Assembly: GCA_903873915.1 (NCBI GenBank)
Contig: CAIQQH010000008.1
Coordinates: 24,844-88,843 of the forward strand
DNA from: an uncultured Flavobacteriia bacterium
Lineage (GTDB): Bacteria > Bacteroidota > Bacteroidia > Flavobacteriales_D > Crocinitomicaceae
Length of the DNA: 64,000 nt
Direction of reading: 5' to 3'
This document shows positions 32,943 to 42,541 of the stretch, piece after piece. How positions within the stretch are numbered: position 1 is the first letter of the stretch; every line of letters begins with the position of its first letter. Position numbers and translations under genes: made by a program. The notes under the pieces are model-generated. The model was not told the origin of the DNA. It searched no databases and saw nothing but the letters and a program-made list of their open reading frames with translations.

Positions 32943-33965
32943 ATGACTGATTTTCATCTACTAATAGCCGATTGGTATAGACAAACAAAACGAGACTTGC
33001 CTTGGAGAGAGACAAATGACCCCTATTTCATCTGGTTATCGGAGGTTATTTTACAGCAAACACGTGTTGATCAAGGTATTTCCTATTACTACCGCTTCAT
33101 TGAACGCTTTCCCACCTTAAAAGATTTGGCAGATGCGGATTTACAAACCATTCTGAATCATTGGCAAGGCTTGGGCTATTACAGTAGAGCGCGAAACTTG
33201 CATCAAACGGCAAAATTTATTTCCTCCGAACTCAATGGTGTTTTCCCGGAATCTTACGCCGAACTCATCAAGCTTAAAGGAATAGGTCCGTATACAGCAG
33301 CAGCGGTTGCCTCATTTGCCTTTAATGAAAATGTGCCTGTTGTCGATGGCAATGTGTACCGCGTCCTTTCTAGACATTTTGACATTGAGGCAGCTATAAA
33401 TTCTACAACAGGCGTAAAACTGTTTAAATCATTGGCGGAAACCTTGATTGACCCAAAGCGGCCTGCACTGCACAACCAAGCCATTATGGAGTTTGGTGCA
33501 CTCCATTGCACCCCGAAAAAACCAAAATGCTCCACGTGCGTATTGCAAGGAAGCTGCCTCACCTTTGCCAACAAAACCATCAACGAACGTCCAGTGAAAA
33601 CAAAGAAACAAGCCGTAAGAAATCGCTTTTTTCACTACCTAATTTTCAACATAGAAGGAAATACATACCTTCAGCAACGCAAAGGACGCGATATCTGGGA
33701 GGAACTTTATCAATTTCCATTGGTTGAAACGGAAAGCGACGGCCCTTTAGACGTTTCGCACAGTGCGCACCTCGACCATATTGTTGAGATTTCATCCCCC
33801 CTCACCCACTTGCTCTCACACCAACGCATTACTGCCCGGTTTTACCACATCGTTCCTTCCGAAGTCAAACCCGAAACCGACTGGATATTGATTCAAAATT
33901 CTGCCATTCAAGATTTTCCAATTCCTCGTCTCATCGACAAATACCTCGAAGCACATCCGCTGTGA
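32943..33965 (+). CDS. mutY: A/G-specific adenine glycosylase MutY
   Basis: The 340-residue product removes adenine mispaired with 8-oxoguanine. It shows the catalytic Glu in SEVILQQTRVDQ (E34), the helix-hairpin-helix LKGIGPYTAAAVASFAF with catalytic Asp in VVDGNVYRVLSR (D135), and the 4Fe-4S loop C-x6-C-x2-C-x5-C (HCTPKKPKCSTCVLQGSC). The C-terminal third is the NUDIX-like domain that reads 8-oxoG. It heads the mutY-ssb-gldE-gldD region, an order I recall as conserved in Flavobacteriia. Confidence 0.94.
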   Translation: MTDFHLLIADWYRQTKRDLPWRETNDPYFIWLSEVILQQTRVDQGISYYYRFIERFPTLKDLADADLQTILNHWQGLGYYSRARNLHQTAKFISSELNGVFPESYAELIKLKGIGPYTAAAVASFAFNENVPVVDGNVYRVLSRHFDIEAAINSTTGVKLFKSLAETLIDPKRPALHNQAIMEFGALHCTPKKPKCSTCVLQGSCLTFANKTINERPVKTKKQAVRNRFFHYLIFNIEGNTYLQQRKGRDIWEELYQFPLVETESDGPLDVSHSAHLDHIVEISSPLTHLLSHQRITARFYHIVPSEVKPETDWILIQNSAIQDFPIPRLIDKYLEAHPL

Positions 33966-34027
33966 TCACCAACAAATCTGTGTGTTGAATTATTCATGAT
34001 ACGCCAAAAAACTCTCAGTGATTAATG

Positions 34028-34035
34028 TATATTTG
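34028..34035 (+). promoter_or_regulatory. Bacteroidota -7 box for ssb
   Basis: TATATTTG matches TAnnTTTG and ends 18 bp before the ssb ATG at 34054. Confidence 0.5.
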
Positions 34036-34053
34036 TGATTCAAAGCAAATCTT

Positions 34054-34509
34054 ATGGCAGGAAGTGTAAATAAAGTGATTTTAATTGGCAACGTTGGAAA
34101 GGATCCTGAGGTTCACCGCTTACAAAACGGAACCGTGAAGGCCACTTTTTCCATGGCCACATCTGAAACCTACACCGATAAAGAAACGGGCGAGAAAAAG
34201 GAAATCACTGATTGGCATGACATCGTATTGTGGCGTCGTCTGGCAGAAATCACAGAAAAATATGTAAAAAAGGGATATAAAATTTATGTTGAGGGCAAAT
34301 TAAAAAAGAGGACGTATCAGGACAAAGAAGGAAATACAAGGTATGCCTTAGATATTGTTGCCGATGAGATGACCATACTCTCAAAGCCGGACAATGTACA
34401 TACTCAAACAAGTCAAGCTCCATATTCAAATGAAGGAACACCTCCTGCACTCCCTCCAATGAGCGACAATTCGCAAAGTGAAGGTCCAGATGAGGTACTT
34501 CCTTTTTAA
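34054..34509 (+). CDS. ssb: Single-stranded DNA-binding protein
   Basis: The 151-residue product has the SSB OB fold in residues 1-110 (SVNKVILIGNVGKDPEVHRL, TDWHDIVLWRRLAEITEKYVKKGYKIYVEGKL) and a flexible Gln/Pro/Ser linker that ends in the acidic tip PDEVLPF, used to recruit replication and repair partners. It is followed after about 60 bp by gldE. The tip differs slightly from the DDDLPF ending of the DUF3127 protein at 10259. Confidence 0.95.
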   Translation: MAGSVNKVILIGNVGKDPEVHRLQNGTVKATFSMATSETYTDKETGEKKEITDWHDIVLWRRLAEITEKYVKKGYKIYVEGKLKKRTYQDKEGNTRYALDIVADEMTILSKPDNVHTQTSQAPYSNEGTPPALPPMSDNSQSEGPDEVLPF

Positions 34510-34570
34510 TTCTTTTACTGCACACATTGAATACCACAACACATTGGCAACCTTTCATTTTTAACGTACA

Positions 34571-35839
34571 ATGATTTACTTAATTGTCATCATCATTGTA
34601 TTGCTTTGTATGTCGGCACTGGCATCCGGATCCGAAAGCGCATTCTTTTCGCTTAGTCCAACAGAGAAAGAGGCATTGAGGCAAGATGAAAGCAAATCTG
34701 CAAAAATTGCATTGGAACTGCTGGATGACCCAAAAGAGATTTTGGCGACTTTATTAATTGCCAACAACTTCGTCAATATTGGAATTGTCATCATCTCAAC
34801 AGCGCTGTTAAATGACTTCTTTCCGAACACCAGCACAAATCCTTCGATTCGTTTTCTGATCGAAGTGGTCGGGATCACCTTGACGATCTTGTTGTTTGGC
34901 GAAGTGGTGCCAAAAATTTACTCAACGAAGAACGCCTTGTTCATGGCGCGAACCATGGCGCAACCAATCAACTTTATTCGCAGATTACCCCCCATCTCAT
35001 GGTTGAAATGGCTTTTGGTGAATGGAACGAAAATCATTCAGAAACGTGCGCGCAAACATGGTATCAACATCTCATCCGATGAACTCGAACAGGCCATTGC
35101 CTTGACAAAAGAAGAGCATACAAGTGAGGAAGAACATAAGATCTTGGAAGGCATCATTCGTTTTGGAAGTACCGAATGTTGTCAGATCATGTGTCCGCGT
35201 CTCGATATCATTGCATTAAAGGAAACACAACCCTTCTCGGAAGTACTCAAGGTGATCCAAGAAAATGGGTATTCTAGGGTTCCAGTTTATAAAGATTCTG
35301 TGGACAATGTGATTGGAATCCTATATATAAAAGATCTGCTTCCACATTTAGATAAATCTGAAGAATTTGAATGGAATACGCTTTTGCGCAAACCTATGTT
35401 TGTTCCGGAAAATAAAAAAATTGACGACTTGCTAAAAGATTTTCAGGAAGTGAAAATGCACATGGCGGTGGTTGTCGATGAATATGGGGGTGCAAGTGGT
35501 ATTATTACCTTGGATGACATCTTAGAGGAAATTGTTGGAGACATCACCGACGAATACGATGTGGCAGATGTCGTTTACACAAAAATAGATGAACAAACTT
35601 ACCTGTTTGAAGGAAGGACCTCTTTGGTTGATTTCTATAAGGTAATGGACATCGACGGACGAGAATTCGATGCGCTGAAAGGCGAATCTGAAACCTTGGG
35701 AGGATTTATCGTTGAAAACGCTGAACGCATTTTGCGGAACAATGAATTCATTACGGTCGGACCAATTAAACTTATTGTTGACTCCTCCGACAAACGTCGC
35801 ATAAAACTGGTTAAAGCAATCGTTCCTAAAGAAGATTAA
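34571..35839 (+). CDS. gldE: Gliding motility-associated membrane protein GldE (CNNM/CorC family)
   Basis: The 422-residue product has an N-terminal DUF21/CNNM transmembrane domain (MIYLIVIIIVLLCMSALASGSESAFFSLSP, then helices to about residue 130), two CBS domains (about 190-320, with IMCPRLDIIALKET and MHMAVVVDEYGGASGIITLDDILEEIVGDI), and a C-terminal CorC_HlyC domain (LGGFIVENAERI). Position directly before gldD identifies it as GldE, a factor that supports gliding and can partly compensate for GldD loss in Flavobacterium johnsoniae. Its transport activity, if any, is unknown. Only 1 bp separates it from gldD. Confidence 0.9.
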   Translation: MIYLIVIIIVLLCMSALASGSESAFFSLSPTEKEALRQDESKSAKIALELLDDPKEILATLLIANNFVNIGIVIISTALLNDFFPNTSTNPSIRFLIEVVGITLTILLFGEVVPKIYSTKNALFMARTMAQPINFIRRLPPISWLKWLLVNGTKIIQKRARKHGINISSDELEQAIALTKEEHTSEEEHKILEGIIRFGSTECCQIMCPRLDIIALKETQPFSEVLKVIQENGYSRVPVYKDSVDNVIGILYIKDLLPHLDKSEEFEWNTLLRKPMFVPENKKIDDLLKDFQEVKMHMAVVVDEYGGASGIITLDDILEEIVGDITDEYDVADVVYTKIDEQTYLFEGRTSLVDFYKVMDIDGREFDALKGESETLGGFIVENAERILRNNEFITVGPIKLIVDSSDKRRIKLVKAIVPKED

Positions 35840-35840
35840 C

Positions 35841-36419
35841 ATGAAAGTATTTGCATTAATGATGGTCATCTTGCTTTTTATTACCTCATGTGGAGACGAG
35901 TTGCTGATTCCAAAGCCCCCTACCTACTTAAGGTCAGAGCTACCTTCACATGAATATGTACATTATACGAGTGGCTGTGGATATCACTTTGACATTTCAA
36001 AACAATATGAAGTGAAAGATGTTGCAGCGCAGCCAGGCCAAACCAACTTCACGTGCCATAAAGACATTGATTTGGGTCCCTTAAATGGAATGATCCATTT
36101 TTCCTACATAAGCATGCAAGAACCACTTGCGAAGTATGTGAATTATGCCAATGACAAGGTAGAAGAACACAAACTCAAAGCAACGGCAATCAACGATTCG
36201 AATATCATCCGTTCAGATGCACGCGTCTTTGGGACCATTTTTGAGCTGCAGGGAGATGTCGCATCACCCTTTCAATTTTACCTGACAGACTCAACGACAA
36301 CCTTTGTGAGTGGTGTTGTCTATTTCAACACACCCCCAAACTACGATTCACTGCGGCCAAGTTTAAACTATTTAAAGACAGACTTGCTTCGCATGATCAA
36401 TACCTTTGAATGGAAATGA
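35841..36419 (+). CDS. gldD: Gliding motility lipoprotein GldD
   Basis: The 192-residue product has a lipoprotein signal with lipobox ITSC (MKVFALMMVILLFITSC) and the GldD pattern: IPKPPTYLRSELP, YHFDISKQYEV and CHKDIDLGPLNGMIHFSY, ending FYLTDSTTTFVSGVVYFNTPPNYDS. GldD is essential for gliding and type IX secretion in F. johnsoniae, though its mechanism is unknown. It sits between gldE and folK with a 4-bp overlap into folK. Confidence 0.93.
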   Translation: MKVFALMMVILLFITSCGDELLIPKPPTYLRSELPSHEYVHYTSGCGYHFDISKQYEVKDVAAQPGQTNFTCHKDIDLGPLNGMIHFSYISMQEPLAKYVNYANDKVEEHKLKATAINDSNIIRSDARVFGTIFELQGDVASPFQFYLTDSTTTFVSGVVYFNTPPNYDSLRPSLNYLKTDLLRMINTFEWK

Positions 36420-36910
36420 ATAACGTAACCATTGCATTGGGTAGCAATCAAGGTAATCGCGAACATTTTATAAAAGAAGCAATTCAAGGCATTACTGAAA
36501 AAATTGGGCAGCTCCAATTGTGTTCGCCTTTCTACGAAAACAAAGCACAAGGATTTGAATCAAAAAACCTGTTTCTAAATGGGTGCATCGTTGTTCAAAC
36601 GACAATGGAACCAAAGGACATTTTGATTGCGCTTAAAGAGATTGAAAGTCATCTTGGTCGAGTAAAAAACCCAAGCCGTGCTTACGTCTCACGCCCAATA
36701 GATTTGGACATCATCCTATTTGAAAATAAAATTTTGCAGCATAGCGATTTGTGCATTCCGCATCCTCGATTTCGCGAGAGAATCTTCGTGTTAAGGCCGC
36801 TTTGCGACATTCAACCCAATGCAATTGACCCGGTTAGTTGTAAATCAGTCATGGAACTGACCTTAGAGTGCTCAGACAAAAGCGAATTAACTATTTATGA
36901 ATTAAAATAG
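36416..36910 (+). CDS. folK: 2-amino-4-hydroxy-6-hydroxymethyldihydropteridine diphosphokinase
   Basis: ATG 36416 overlaps the gldD TGA (ATGA); ATG 36410, two codons upstream and inside gldD, is the alternative in the track. The 164-residue product is HPPK of folate synthesis: NVTIALGSNQGNREHFI, the pterin-binding FYENKAQGF, and RPIDLDIILFENKIL with metal-binding aspartates. It transfers pyrophosphate from ATP to hydroxymethyl-dihydropterin. It ends the ssb-gldE-gldD-folK set. Confidence 0.9.
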   Translation: MNNVTIALGSNQGNREHFIKEAIQGITEKIGQLQLCSPFYENKAQGFESKNLFLNGCIVVQTTMEPKDILIALKEIESHLGRVKNPSRAYVSRPIDLDIILFENKILQHSDLCIPHPRFRERIFVLRPLCDIQPNAIDPVSCKSVMELTLECSDKSELTIYELK

Positions 36911-37001
36911 AACAATTAATAAATATGCTCTACAAATTATACAACATCAATTTTATTGCGTAATATTGTCCCGAAATTTAGTAAAGAACAAATAAAACAC
37001 T

Positions 37002-38702
37002 ATGAAAAATCAAAGCATTAAAGTCTTGGCTTTCGCGGTGGTTGCAGGTAGCCTTCTATCGAGCTGTGACCTTTTGAAAGACCTTCAATACAAAGTAACG
37101 CCAAGCCCACTTGAAATGCACGGAGATTCTGTCCGTGTGAGAGTTGAAGTAACTTTCCCGGAGAAAGGGATTAAGAAAAAAGCGAGTGCTGAAATCACTC
37201 CAATGTTAGGAAGTACAGCGTTAAAAACTGTTACTGTACTTGGAGAAAAAGCGACTGGTAACGGATCGGTTATTCAGTATAAGCCAGGAGGAAAAATGGT
37301 TTACGAAGATGTTACCGTTTACAAAGCAGACATGGAAAATGCTGATTTGAAAGTAACTGGAAAAGTATATAAAGGAGGTAAAGAAAAAGAAGGTGCATTT
37401 ACAGACACTAAAATTGCTGATGCAACGATTATCACTCCATACCTTGTAAACAAAGATTTCAAAGTGATTTTCGCTAAAGACGAATTCAAGCGAGTAACTC
37501 CAGAAATTTTTGTTTCTCAATTGAACTTTGACAAAGGGAAATCTTTGGTGAAAGCGACTGAGTTGAAAGAGAAAGACATCACTGATTACGCTGCTTGGTT
37601 GGTTGCTGCACAAGCGAATGCCCGTATTGCAATCAAAACAATTGACGTCGTGGGTTATGCTTCACCTGAAGGAGAAGAAGATAAAAACAATTCATTGTCT
37701 ACAGAGCGTGCTGAGGCAGGAAAGAAAGCAATGATTGATCTTGCGAAAAAAGCAAAGAACACAATTGCACAAGGTGAAGTATACGTATTGAATGGTAAAG
37801 GAGAAGACTTCATTGGTTTCAAAAAAGAGTTGAGTACTTCTACAATGAACGAAGACGAGAAGAACTTGGTGATCCGCGTTCTTGAAAAAGTGGCGGATCC
37901 AGCTCAACGTGAGATTGAAATGCGCAACATGGCGGTAACATTTACTTACCTAGACAAAAACATCTTCCCGAAATTGAGAAGAAGTGAAGTGATCGTAAAC
38001 TACGATCTTACTGGTTATACTGACGAAGAATTGAAAGCACTTGCTGCTTCAACTCCAGATTCATTGGATCTTGAAGAATTGTTGTTCACTGCTACATTGG
38101 TGAAAGACATGAACCAGAAGTTGGCGATCTACAACGTAGCTTGTAAAAACTATCCAAATGACAACCGCGCATACAACAATGCAGGAGCTGTATTGTACAT
38201 GCAAAACAAAATGGATGAAGCAAAAGCGAAGTTTGAGAAAGCAAACAGCATCAAAGACAATGCGATTTCTAAAAACAACTTGGCCGCAATCGCTGGAGTT
38301 AAAGGTGACCGAGCTAAAGCAAAACAATTGCTTGGACAAGCGAAAGGTGCTGGATCAGAAGTGAACTACAATATGGGGATTATTCACATCCAAAACGGAA
38401 GCTATGCTGATGCGGTTTCAAGCTTTGGTTCTGAAAAATCATTCAACTCATCACTTGCTCAACTCTTGAACGGGAACGCAGAAGGAGCAATGAAATCAAT
38501 CGATGCTTCATCTGACAAAGATTCAGCTCAAGGGTACTACTTGAAAGCTGTTGCTGCTGCACGTTCTAACAATGCAGACGCAGCTGCAAGCAACTTGAAA
38601 AATGCCATCGCGAAAGACGGTTCAATGAAAGGCAAAGCAGCAAACGATCGTGAATTCTTGAAATTCGCTGACAACGCAGCATTTATGGCAGTGGTGAAAT
38701 AA
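37002..38702 (+). CDS. Outer-membrane lipoprotein with OmpA-like and TPR domains
   Basis: The 566-residue product starts with a lipoprotein signal (lipobox LLSSC in VVAGSLLSSCDLLKD). Residues 30-180 are beta-rich, residues ~180-300 include SQLNFDKGKSLVKATELKEKD and VVGYASPEGEEDKNNSLSTERA, the pattern of an OmpA-type peptidoglycan-binding domain, and residues ~370-566 form TPR repeats (NDNRAYNNAGAVLYMQNKMDEAKAKFEKAN). Codons are markedly uniform (AAA, GAA, CCA), so high expression is likely. Bacteroidota T9SS accessory proteins such as PorE also mix lipoprotein, OmpA and TPR parts, so a link to T9SS or to envelope anchoring is possible but unproven. Confidence 0.8.
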   Translation: MKNQSIKVLAFAVVAGSLLSSCDLLKDLQYKVTPSPLEMHGDSVRVRVEVTFPEKGIKKKASAEITPMLGSTALKTVTVLGEKATGNGSVIQYKPGGKMVYEDVTVYKADMENADLKVTGKVYKGGKEKEGAFTDTKIADATIITPYLVNKDFKVIFAKDEFKRVTPEIFVSQLNFDKGKSLVKATELKEKDITDYAAWLVAAQANARIAIKTIDVVGYASPEGEEDKNNSLSTERAEAGKKAMIDLAKKAKNTIAQGEVYVLNGKGEDFIGFKKELSTSTMNEDEKNLVIRVLEKVADPAQREIEMRNMAVTFTYLDKNIFPKLRRSEVIVNYDLTGYTDEELKALAASTPDSLDLEELLFTATLVKDMNQKLAIYNVACKNYPNDNRAYNNAGAVLYMQNKMDEAKAKFEKANSIKDNAISKNNLAAIAGVKGDRAKAKQLLGQAKGAGSEVNYNMGIIHIQNGSYADAVSSFGSEKSFNSSLAQLLNGNAEGAMKSIDASSDKDSAQGYYLKAVAAARSNNADAAASNLKNAIAKDGSMKGKAANDREFLKFADNAAFMAVVK

Positions 38703-38724
38703 TCCACTCCTCACAATACAAAAG

Positions 38725-38754
38725 AATCCCGCTGGAATAGCGGGATTTTTTTTT
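38725..38754 (+). terminator. Intrinsic terminator of the OmpA/TPR lipoprotein gene
   Basis: AATCCCGCT-GGAAT-AGCGGGATT, a 9-bp perfect stem followed by a run of nine to ten T, starts 22 bp after the stop codon. Confidence 0.9.
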
Positions 38755-38769
38755 GTGTTCATTTTTGAA

Positions 38770-39483
38770 TTAGCGACTCACAACGTGAAGGCAGGTTTGC
38801 CAGACCTCATAGGTTACCCAACATTTTTTCTCTTTTCGAAGTTCAAACAAGGAGTGCATGAGCATTTGTCCTAAATAATGTACTTCCCCTTCCGATAGTG
38901 GATGTTCGGCGAAAAATGTCTTATAGGACAGGTCAAATGTTGTTCCGTGAAGGTGCGGGCTATTGCGCACCGAGTTTCTATTTCTGCGTTGTAAACGACG
39001 AATGGATTCCTCTGTTCGCAGCACTGAAGTAACAGTAAAACGGGTGCATTCCAATCCCGTATTTTCCAATTTCCGCTGAAAGCGTTCCCCAATTTCTATC
39101 AACAGCTCATGAGCATCCTGAACCAAATAGGGGTATGAGTAATACATGGTATCAAGAACATAATAGTCGTTCTGTTTCAATTCCTTCAAGATTCCTTGAC
39201 TCACTAATCTATCAATGTCTCTTTTATTTTTTAGAATCAATGGAATGCCATGTTGCCTTGAATGTTCTACATAAGTCCAAAGCTGATCGCGCAATTCTCG
39301 CTCGTACTGAACATCTGGAATACACTTCTTAAAACCCCTGTTTTGAAGAAGTCTTTTGTTCCCATGAGTAAACTTTCGCCACCGTAAAAAACTATGACTG
39401 CCATTTAATGCTATCACAAGTCCACCTGCTAGCGCGAGAACTGCAATACCACCAAATAGAAACTTACGTGTAGAATGCTTCAC
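38770..39483 (-). CDS. DUF5715 family protein, M15-peptidase-like
   Basis: The track ORF begins 118 bp inside the preceding gene; GTG 39483, just 23 bp past the upstream stop and before a hydrophobic helix (KFLFGGIAVLALAGGLVIAL), is a better start, giving 237 residues. The conserved core is FTVTSVLRTEESIRRLQRRNRNS followed by SPHLHGTTFDLSY, the SxHxxGxxxD zinc site of M15/VanY-type D-Ala-D-Ala peptidases, and a last His in CLHVVSR. A periplasmic, membrane-anchored peptidoglycan-trimming role is inferred. The start choice is uncertain. Confidence 0.72.
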   Translation of the reverse strand: MKHSTRKFLFGGIAVLALAGGLVIALNGSHSFLRWRKFTHGNKRLLQNRGFKKCIPDVQYERELRDQLWTYVEHSRQHGIPLILKNKRDIDRLVSQGILKELKQNDYYVLDTMYYSYPYLVQDAHELLIEIGERFQRKLENTGLECTRFTVTSVLRTEESIRRLQRRNRNSVRNSPHLHGTTFDLSYKTFFAEHPLSEGEVHYLGQMLMHSLFELRKEKKCWVTYEVWQTCLHVVSR

Positions 39484-39506
39484 AAAATTCGTTTCAGATT
39501 CGTGTG

Positions 39507-40439
39507 CTATAACTTGCTTGCCCAAAAGCGATACAAGTACTCTTGTTCGCGTTGACCGGGTGTTGGCGTTAGCGAAAATGGAATCTTGAGGATCGATAAA
39601 TCCATCAGTGTTGAATACCCGCAACGTGAAATCACCTTTTTCGCTTTTCCGATTTCAATATCACATCTCTTCCAATCCGACGAACTTAGTACTGGAATAG
39701 TCAATTCACCAAAGTTCTTTAAGACATCCGGAGCAGCGATGACGAGCATATTTACCGAATCTTGACTATTCTTCGTTTGTTCACGGATAAATTGTTCGGC
39801 ATACACCTGCGGACCACTTGCAATGATGACAGTATCAATTGTTTTGACGACCGAGATTGGATTCAGTTGAAAACGAGACAAGGCACCGATGTAGGAGCAG
39901 TTGAAGCCCTTTGTGTTCCGGCTCAAATCTCCCGCAAGTGAAGAATCTGTCGTATCAGGAATCCAGATTTCGTCAAAGTTCCTTAACAATTTTTCATGCA
40001 TTTTCTGAACCCATCCTTCATACCACCGAACAGGTAGATTGAGTTGATGAGTAAGAAAAATTGAGGACACCTGTTTCGAACGAAAACCATAACGTTGATC
40101 TGAAATCACAACATCAATGGCCAACTCCTTGACCAATTGCTCCGTTTGTTCATGTTCGTCTAACAAACGTTTTTTTAACCGTTTAAATTGTCTTGCCAAA
40201 TCAAGTGAAAAGTTTCCTTTTCCATGAAATACAAAGGGGTATCCTTCATGATTCACCAATTCAATCGATGGGAAATAAGCGCGTAAAATATCGCCTTGTT
40301 CCGCTGAAACTGCAGCGAAAACAGTATTTCCATTTTCCAGAAAAGTATTGATTAAAGGAATACACCGCGCGACATGTCCTAAGCCCCAATTGAGAGGAGA
40401 AATAAGAATTCTTTTTTGCTGAATCGCATTTGGAAGCAT
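39507..40439 (-). CDS. Glycosyltransferase, GT28/MurG-like fold
   Basis: ATG 40439 (MLPNAIQQKRILISPLNWGLGHV) is preferred over the track start. The 310-residue product has the GT-B pattern of glycosyltransferase family 28-like proteins: the N-terminal GLGHVARCIPLI glycine loop, IDVVISDQRYGF, and a C-terminal donor-binding part ending in KKVISRCGYSTLMDLSILKIPFSLTPTPGQREQEY. It probably transfers a sugar from a nucleotide donor; acceptor unknown. It lies immediately upstream of the DUF5715 gene in the same direction, consistent with a joint cell-envelope function. Confidence 0.8.
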   Translation of the reverse strand: MLPNAIQQKRILISPLNWGLGHVARCIPLINTFLENGNTVFAAVSAEQGDILRAYFPSIELVNHEGYPFVFHGKGNFSLDLARQFKRLKKRLLDEHEQTEQLVKELAIDVVISDQRYGFRSKQVSSIFLTHQLNLPVRWYEGWVQKMHEKLLRNFDEIWIPDTTDSSLAGDLSRNTKGFNCSYIGALSRFQLNPISVVKTIDTVIIASGPQVYAEQFIREQTKNSQDSVNMLVIAAPDVLKNFGELTIPVLSSSDWKRCDIEIGKAKKVISRCGYSTLMDLSILKIPFSLTPTPGQREQEYLYRFWASKL

Positions 40440-40572
40440 GCAACGAAGATACAAAAACACGCTGTTATCCGATGATTCGCTATGGAATAGAAGAAATTAT
40501 CCCCTACTTTTTCATTCTCATACTCAACTTTATGTATCTTTAACCTTCAAATAATTGAAACCATCACAAACT

Positions 40573-41241
40573 ATGTCAGATAACAACGAATTCAGCAAAT
40601 TTGCCACGAAGCACCTCGGATTAACGAGCATGCACGTCGGTCATTACATTGAGTCATCAATGACCCCATACATTATCGAGGAACGTCCGATGAATATGAC
40701 ACAAATGGATGTGTTCTCGCGTTTGATGATGGATAGAATCATCTTCCTTGGAACAGGAATCAATGACAACATCGCCAACATCATCAACGCACAGTTGTTG
40801 TTTTTGGAATCTGTTGATCCAAAAAAAGACATTCAAATTTACTTGAACTCACCAGGCGGATCTGTTTATGCAGGATTGGGTATTTATGATACGATACAAT
40901 ACATCAAGCCAGATGTTGCAACAATTTGCACAGGAATGGCAGCATCAATGGGTGCTGTGCTTATGTGCGCAGGAACTGAAGGTAAGCGTTCGATCTTGAA
41001 ACATGCACGGGTGATGATTCACCAGCCATTGGGAGGTGCACAAGGACAAGCATCTGACATTGAAATCACAGCGCGAGAAATTCAAAAGTTGAAAAAAGAA
41101 TTGTACGACATTATTGCGTTCCATTCACACCAAACATACGATAAAGTATGGGCAGATTCAGACCGTGACTACTGGATGACGGCTGAAGAAGCAAAGGCCT
41201 ACGGAATGGTTGACGAAGTTTTGACACGCAATCCTAAGTAA
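40573..41241 (+). CDS. clpP: ATP-dependent Clp protease proteolytic subunit
   Basis: ATG 40573 (MSDNNEFSKF) is chosen over the track's TTG. The 222-residue product has the Ser-His-Asp triad: S125 in TGMAASMGAVL, H150 in RVMIHQPLGGAQGQ and D199 in DSDRDYWMTAEEAKAYGMVDEVL. It forms the tetradecameric degradation chamber that works with ClpX, encoded 54 bp downstream. The weak hairpin between the two genes may set their ratio. Confidence 0.96.
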   Translation: MSDNNEFSKFATKHLGLTSMHVGHYIESSMTPYIIEERPMNMTQMDVFSRLMMDRIIFLGTGINDNIANIINAQLLFLESVDPKKDIQIYLNSPGGSVYAGLGIYDTIQYIKPDVATICTGMAASMGAVLMCAGTEGKRSILKHARVMIHQPLGGAQGQASDIEITAREIQKLKKELYDIIAFHSHQTYDKVWADSDRDYWMTAEEAKAYGMVDEVLTRNPK

Positions 41242-41253
41242 TAACCGATTTAT

Positions 41254-41281
41254 AACACCTCCCGAAAAAGTGGTGTTTTTT
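41254..41281 (+). terminator. Weak hairpin between clpP and clpX
   Basis: AACACC/GGTGTT, a 6-bp stem with a 12-nt loop, followed by TTTTTT. Weak compared with others in the window, so partial readthrough into clpX is likely. Confidence 0.5.
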
Positions 41282-41295
41282 CTGACTTATATTCT

Positions 41296-42525
41296 ATGTC
41301 AAAAAAAAATGAAACAAATTGTTCATTCTGTGGACGATCAAGAAGTGAAGTAGGTATTCTGATTGCAGGGGTTTCTGGGCATATATGCGATAGTTGCGTA
41401 AAGCAAGCGCACACCATCATTCGCGAGGAAGATGTGAACGAGAAAAGTATTCCCAGCGATTCGAAAGTAACCATCCTCAAGCCGATAGAAATCAAAGGAA
41501 AACTAGACGAGTATGTCATCGGACAGGATGATGCTAAAAAGGTACTTTCCGTTGCCGTATACAACCATTACAAGCGCTTGAATCAGGTCGTTGACAAAAA
41601 TGAAATTGAAATTGAAAAATCAAATGTCATCTTGGTCGGTCGCACAGGTACAGGAAAAACCCTATTGGCGAAGACCATTGCCAAGATGCTCAATGTTCCA
41701 TTTTGTATCGCTGATGCGACCGTGCTCACGGAAGCAGGATATGTAGGTGAAGATGTTGAAAGTATTCTGTCTCGATTGTTACAGTCGGCCGACTACAATG
41801 TCACTGCCGCGCAACAAGGGATTGTTTTCATTGACGAAATTGACAAGATTGCACGTAAAAGTGACAACCCATCAATCACGAGAGATGTTTCGGGTGAAGG
41901 GGTTCAACAAGCACTTTTGAAATTATTGGAGGGTGCAACAGTAAACGTACCGCCTCAAGGAGGTCGCAAGCACCCTGAGCAAAAGATGATTCAAATTGAC
42001 ACCAAGAATATACTCTTCATTTGTGGAGGTGCATTTGATGGGATTGAAAAGATCATCGCGAACCGCGTGAACCGCCAGACTATTGGGTTTTCGGCTGTTG
42101 AAGAAGAACTTGTAGAACAAGACAGTTTACTCAAATACCTCAATCCAACGGACGTGAAGACATTTGGATTGATTCCCGAATTAATTGGTCGTTTCCCCGT
42201 GTTGACCTACTTAGAGCCATTGGACATTGCCAGTTTGAAACGCATCTTGACTGAACCGAAAAATGCGCTCGTGAAGCAATATGTTTCTTTGTTCAAAATT
42301 GATAGTGTAAAACTGCAATTTGATGCAGATGTATTGGATTTCATTGTGACCAAAGCAATTGAGTTCAAACTTGGTGCACGTGGACTGCGATCGATTTGCG
42401 AAGCAATTCTCACTGATGCCATGTACGAATTGCCTTCTGGAAATGATACTGAATTCCGTGTCACCTTGGAATACGCAAAAGCCCAATTTTTGAAATCAAA
42501 ATTGGCAAAATTGCGGGTTGCTTAA
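41296..42525 (+). CDS. clpX: ATP-dependent Clp protease ATP-binding subunit ClpX
   Basis: The 409-residue AAA+ unfoldase has the N-terminal zinc domain with C9, C12, C31 and C34 (CSFCGRS...HICDSC), Walker [15 protein letters not shown], Walker [13 protein letters not shown], and LIGRFPVL in the arginine finger region. It unfolds tagged proteins and feeds them to ClpP. It is convergent with trmB. Confidence 0.97.
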   Translation: MSKKNETNCSFCGRSRSEVGILIAGVSGHICDSCVKQAHTIIREEDVNEKSIPSDSKVTILKPIEIKGKLDEYVIGQDDAKKVLSVAVYNHYKRLNQVVDKNEIEIEKSNVILVGRTGTGKTLLAKTIAKMLNVPFCIADATVLTEAGYVGEDVESILSRLLQSADYNVTAAQQGIVFIDEIDKIARKSDNPSITRDVSGEGVQQALLKLLEGATVNVPPQGGRKHPEQKMIQIDTKNILFICGGAFDGIEKIIANRVNRQTIGFSAVEEELVEQDSLLKYLNPTDVKTFGLIPELIGRFPVLTYLEPLDIASLKRILTEPKNALVKQYVSLFKIDSVKLQFDADVLDFIVTKAIEFKLGARGLRSICEAILTDAMYELPSGNDTEFRVTLEYAKAQFLKSKLAKLRVA

Positions 42526-42541
42526 AGATGAAATCGTTTCT

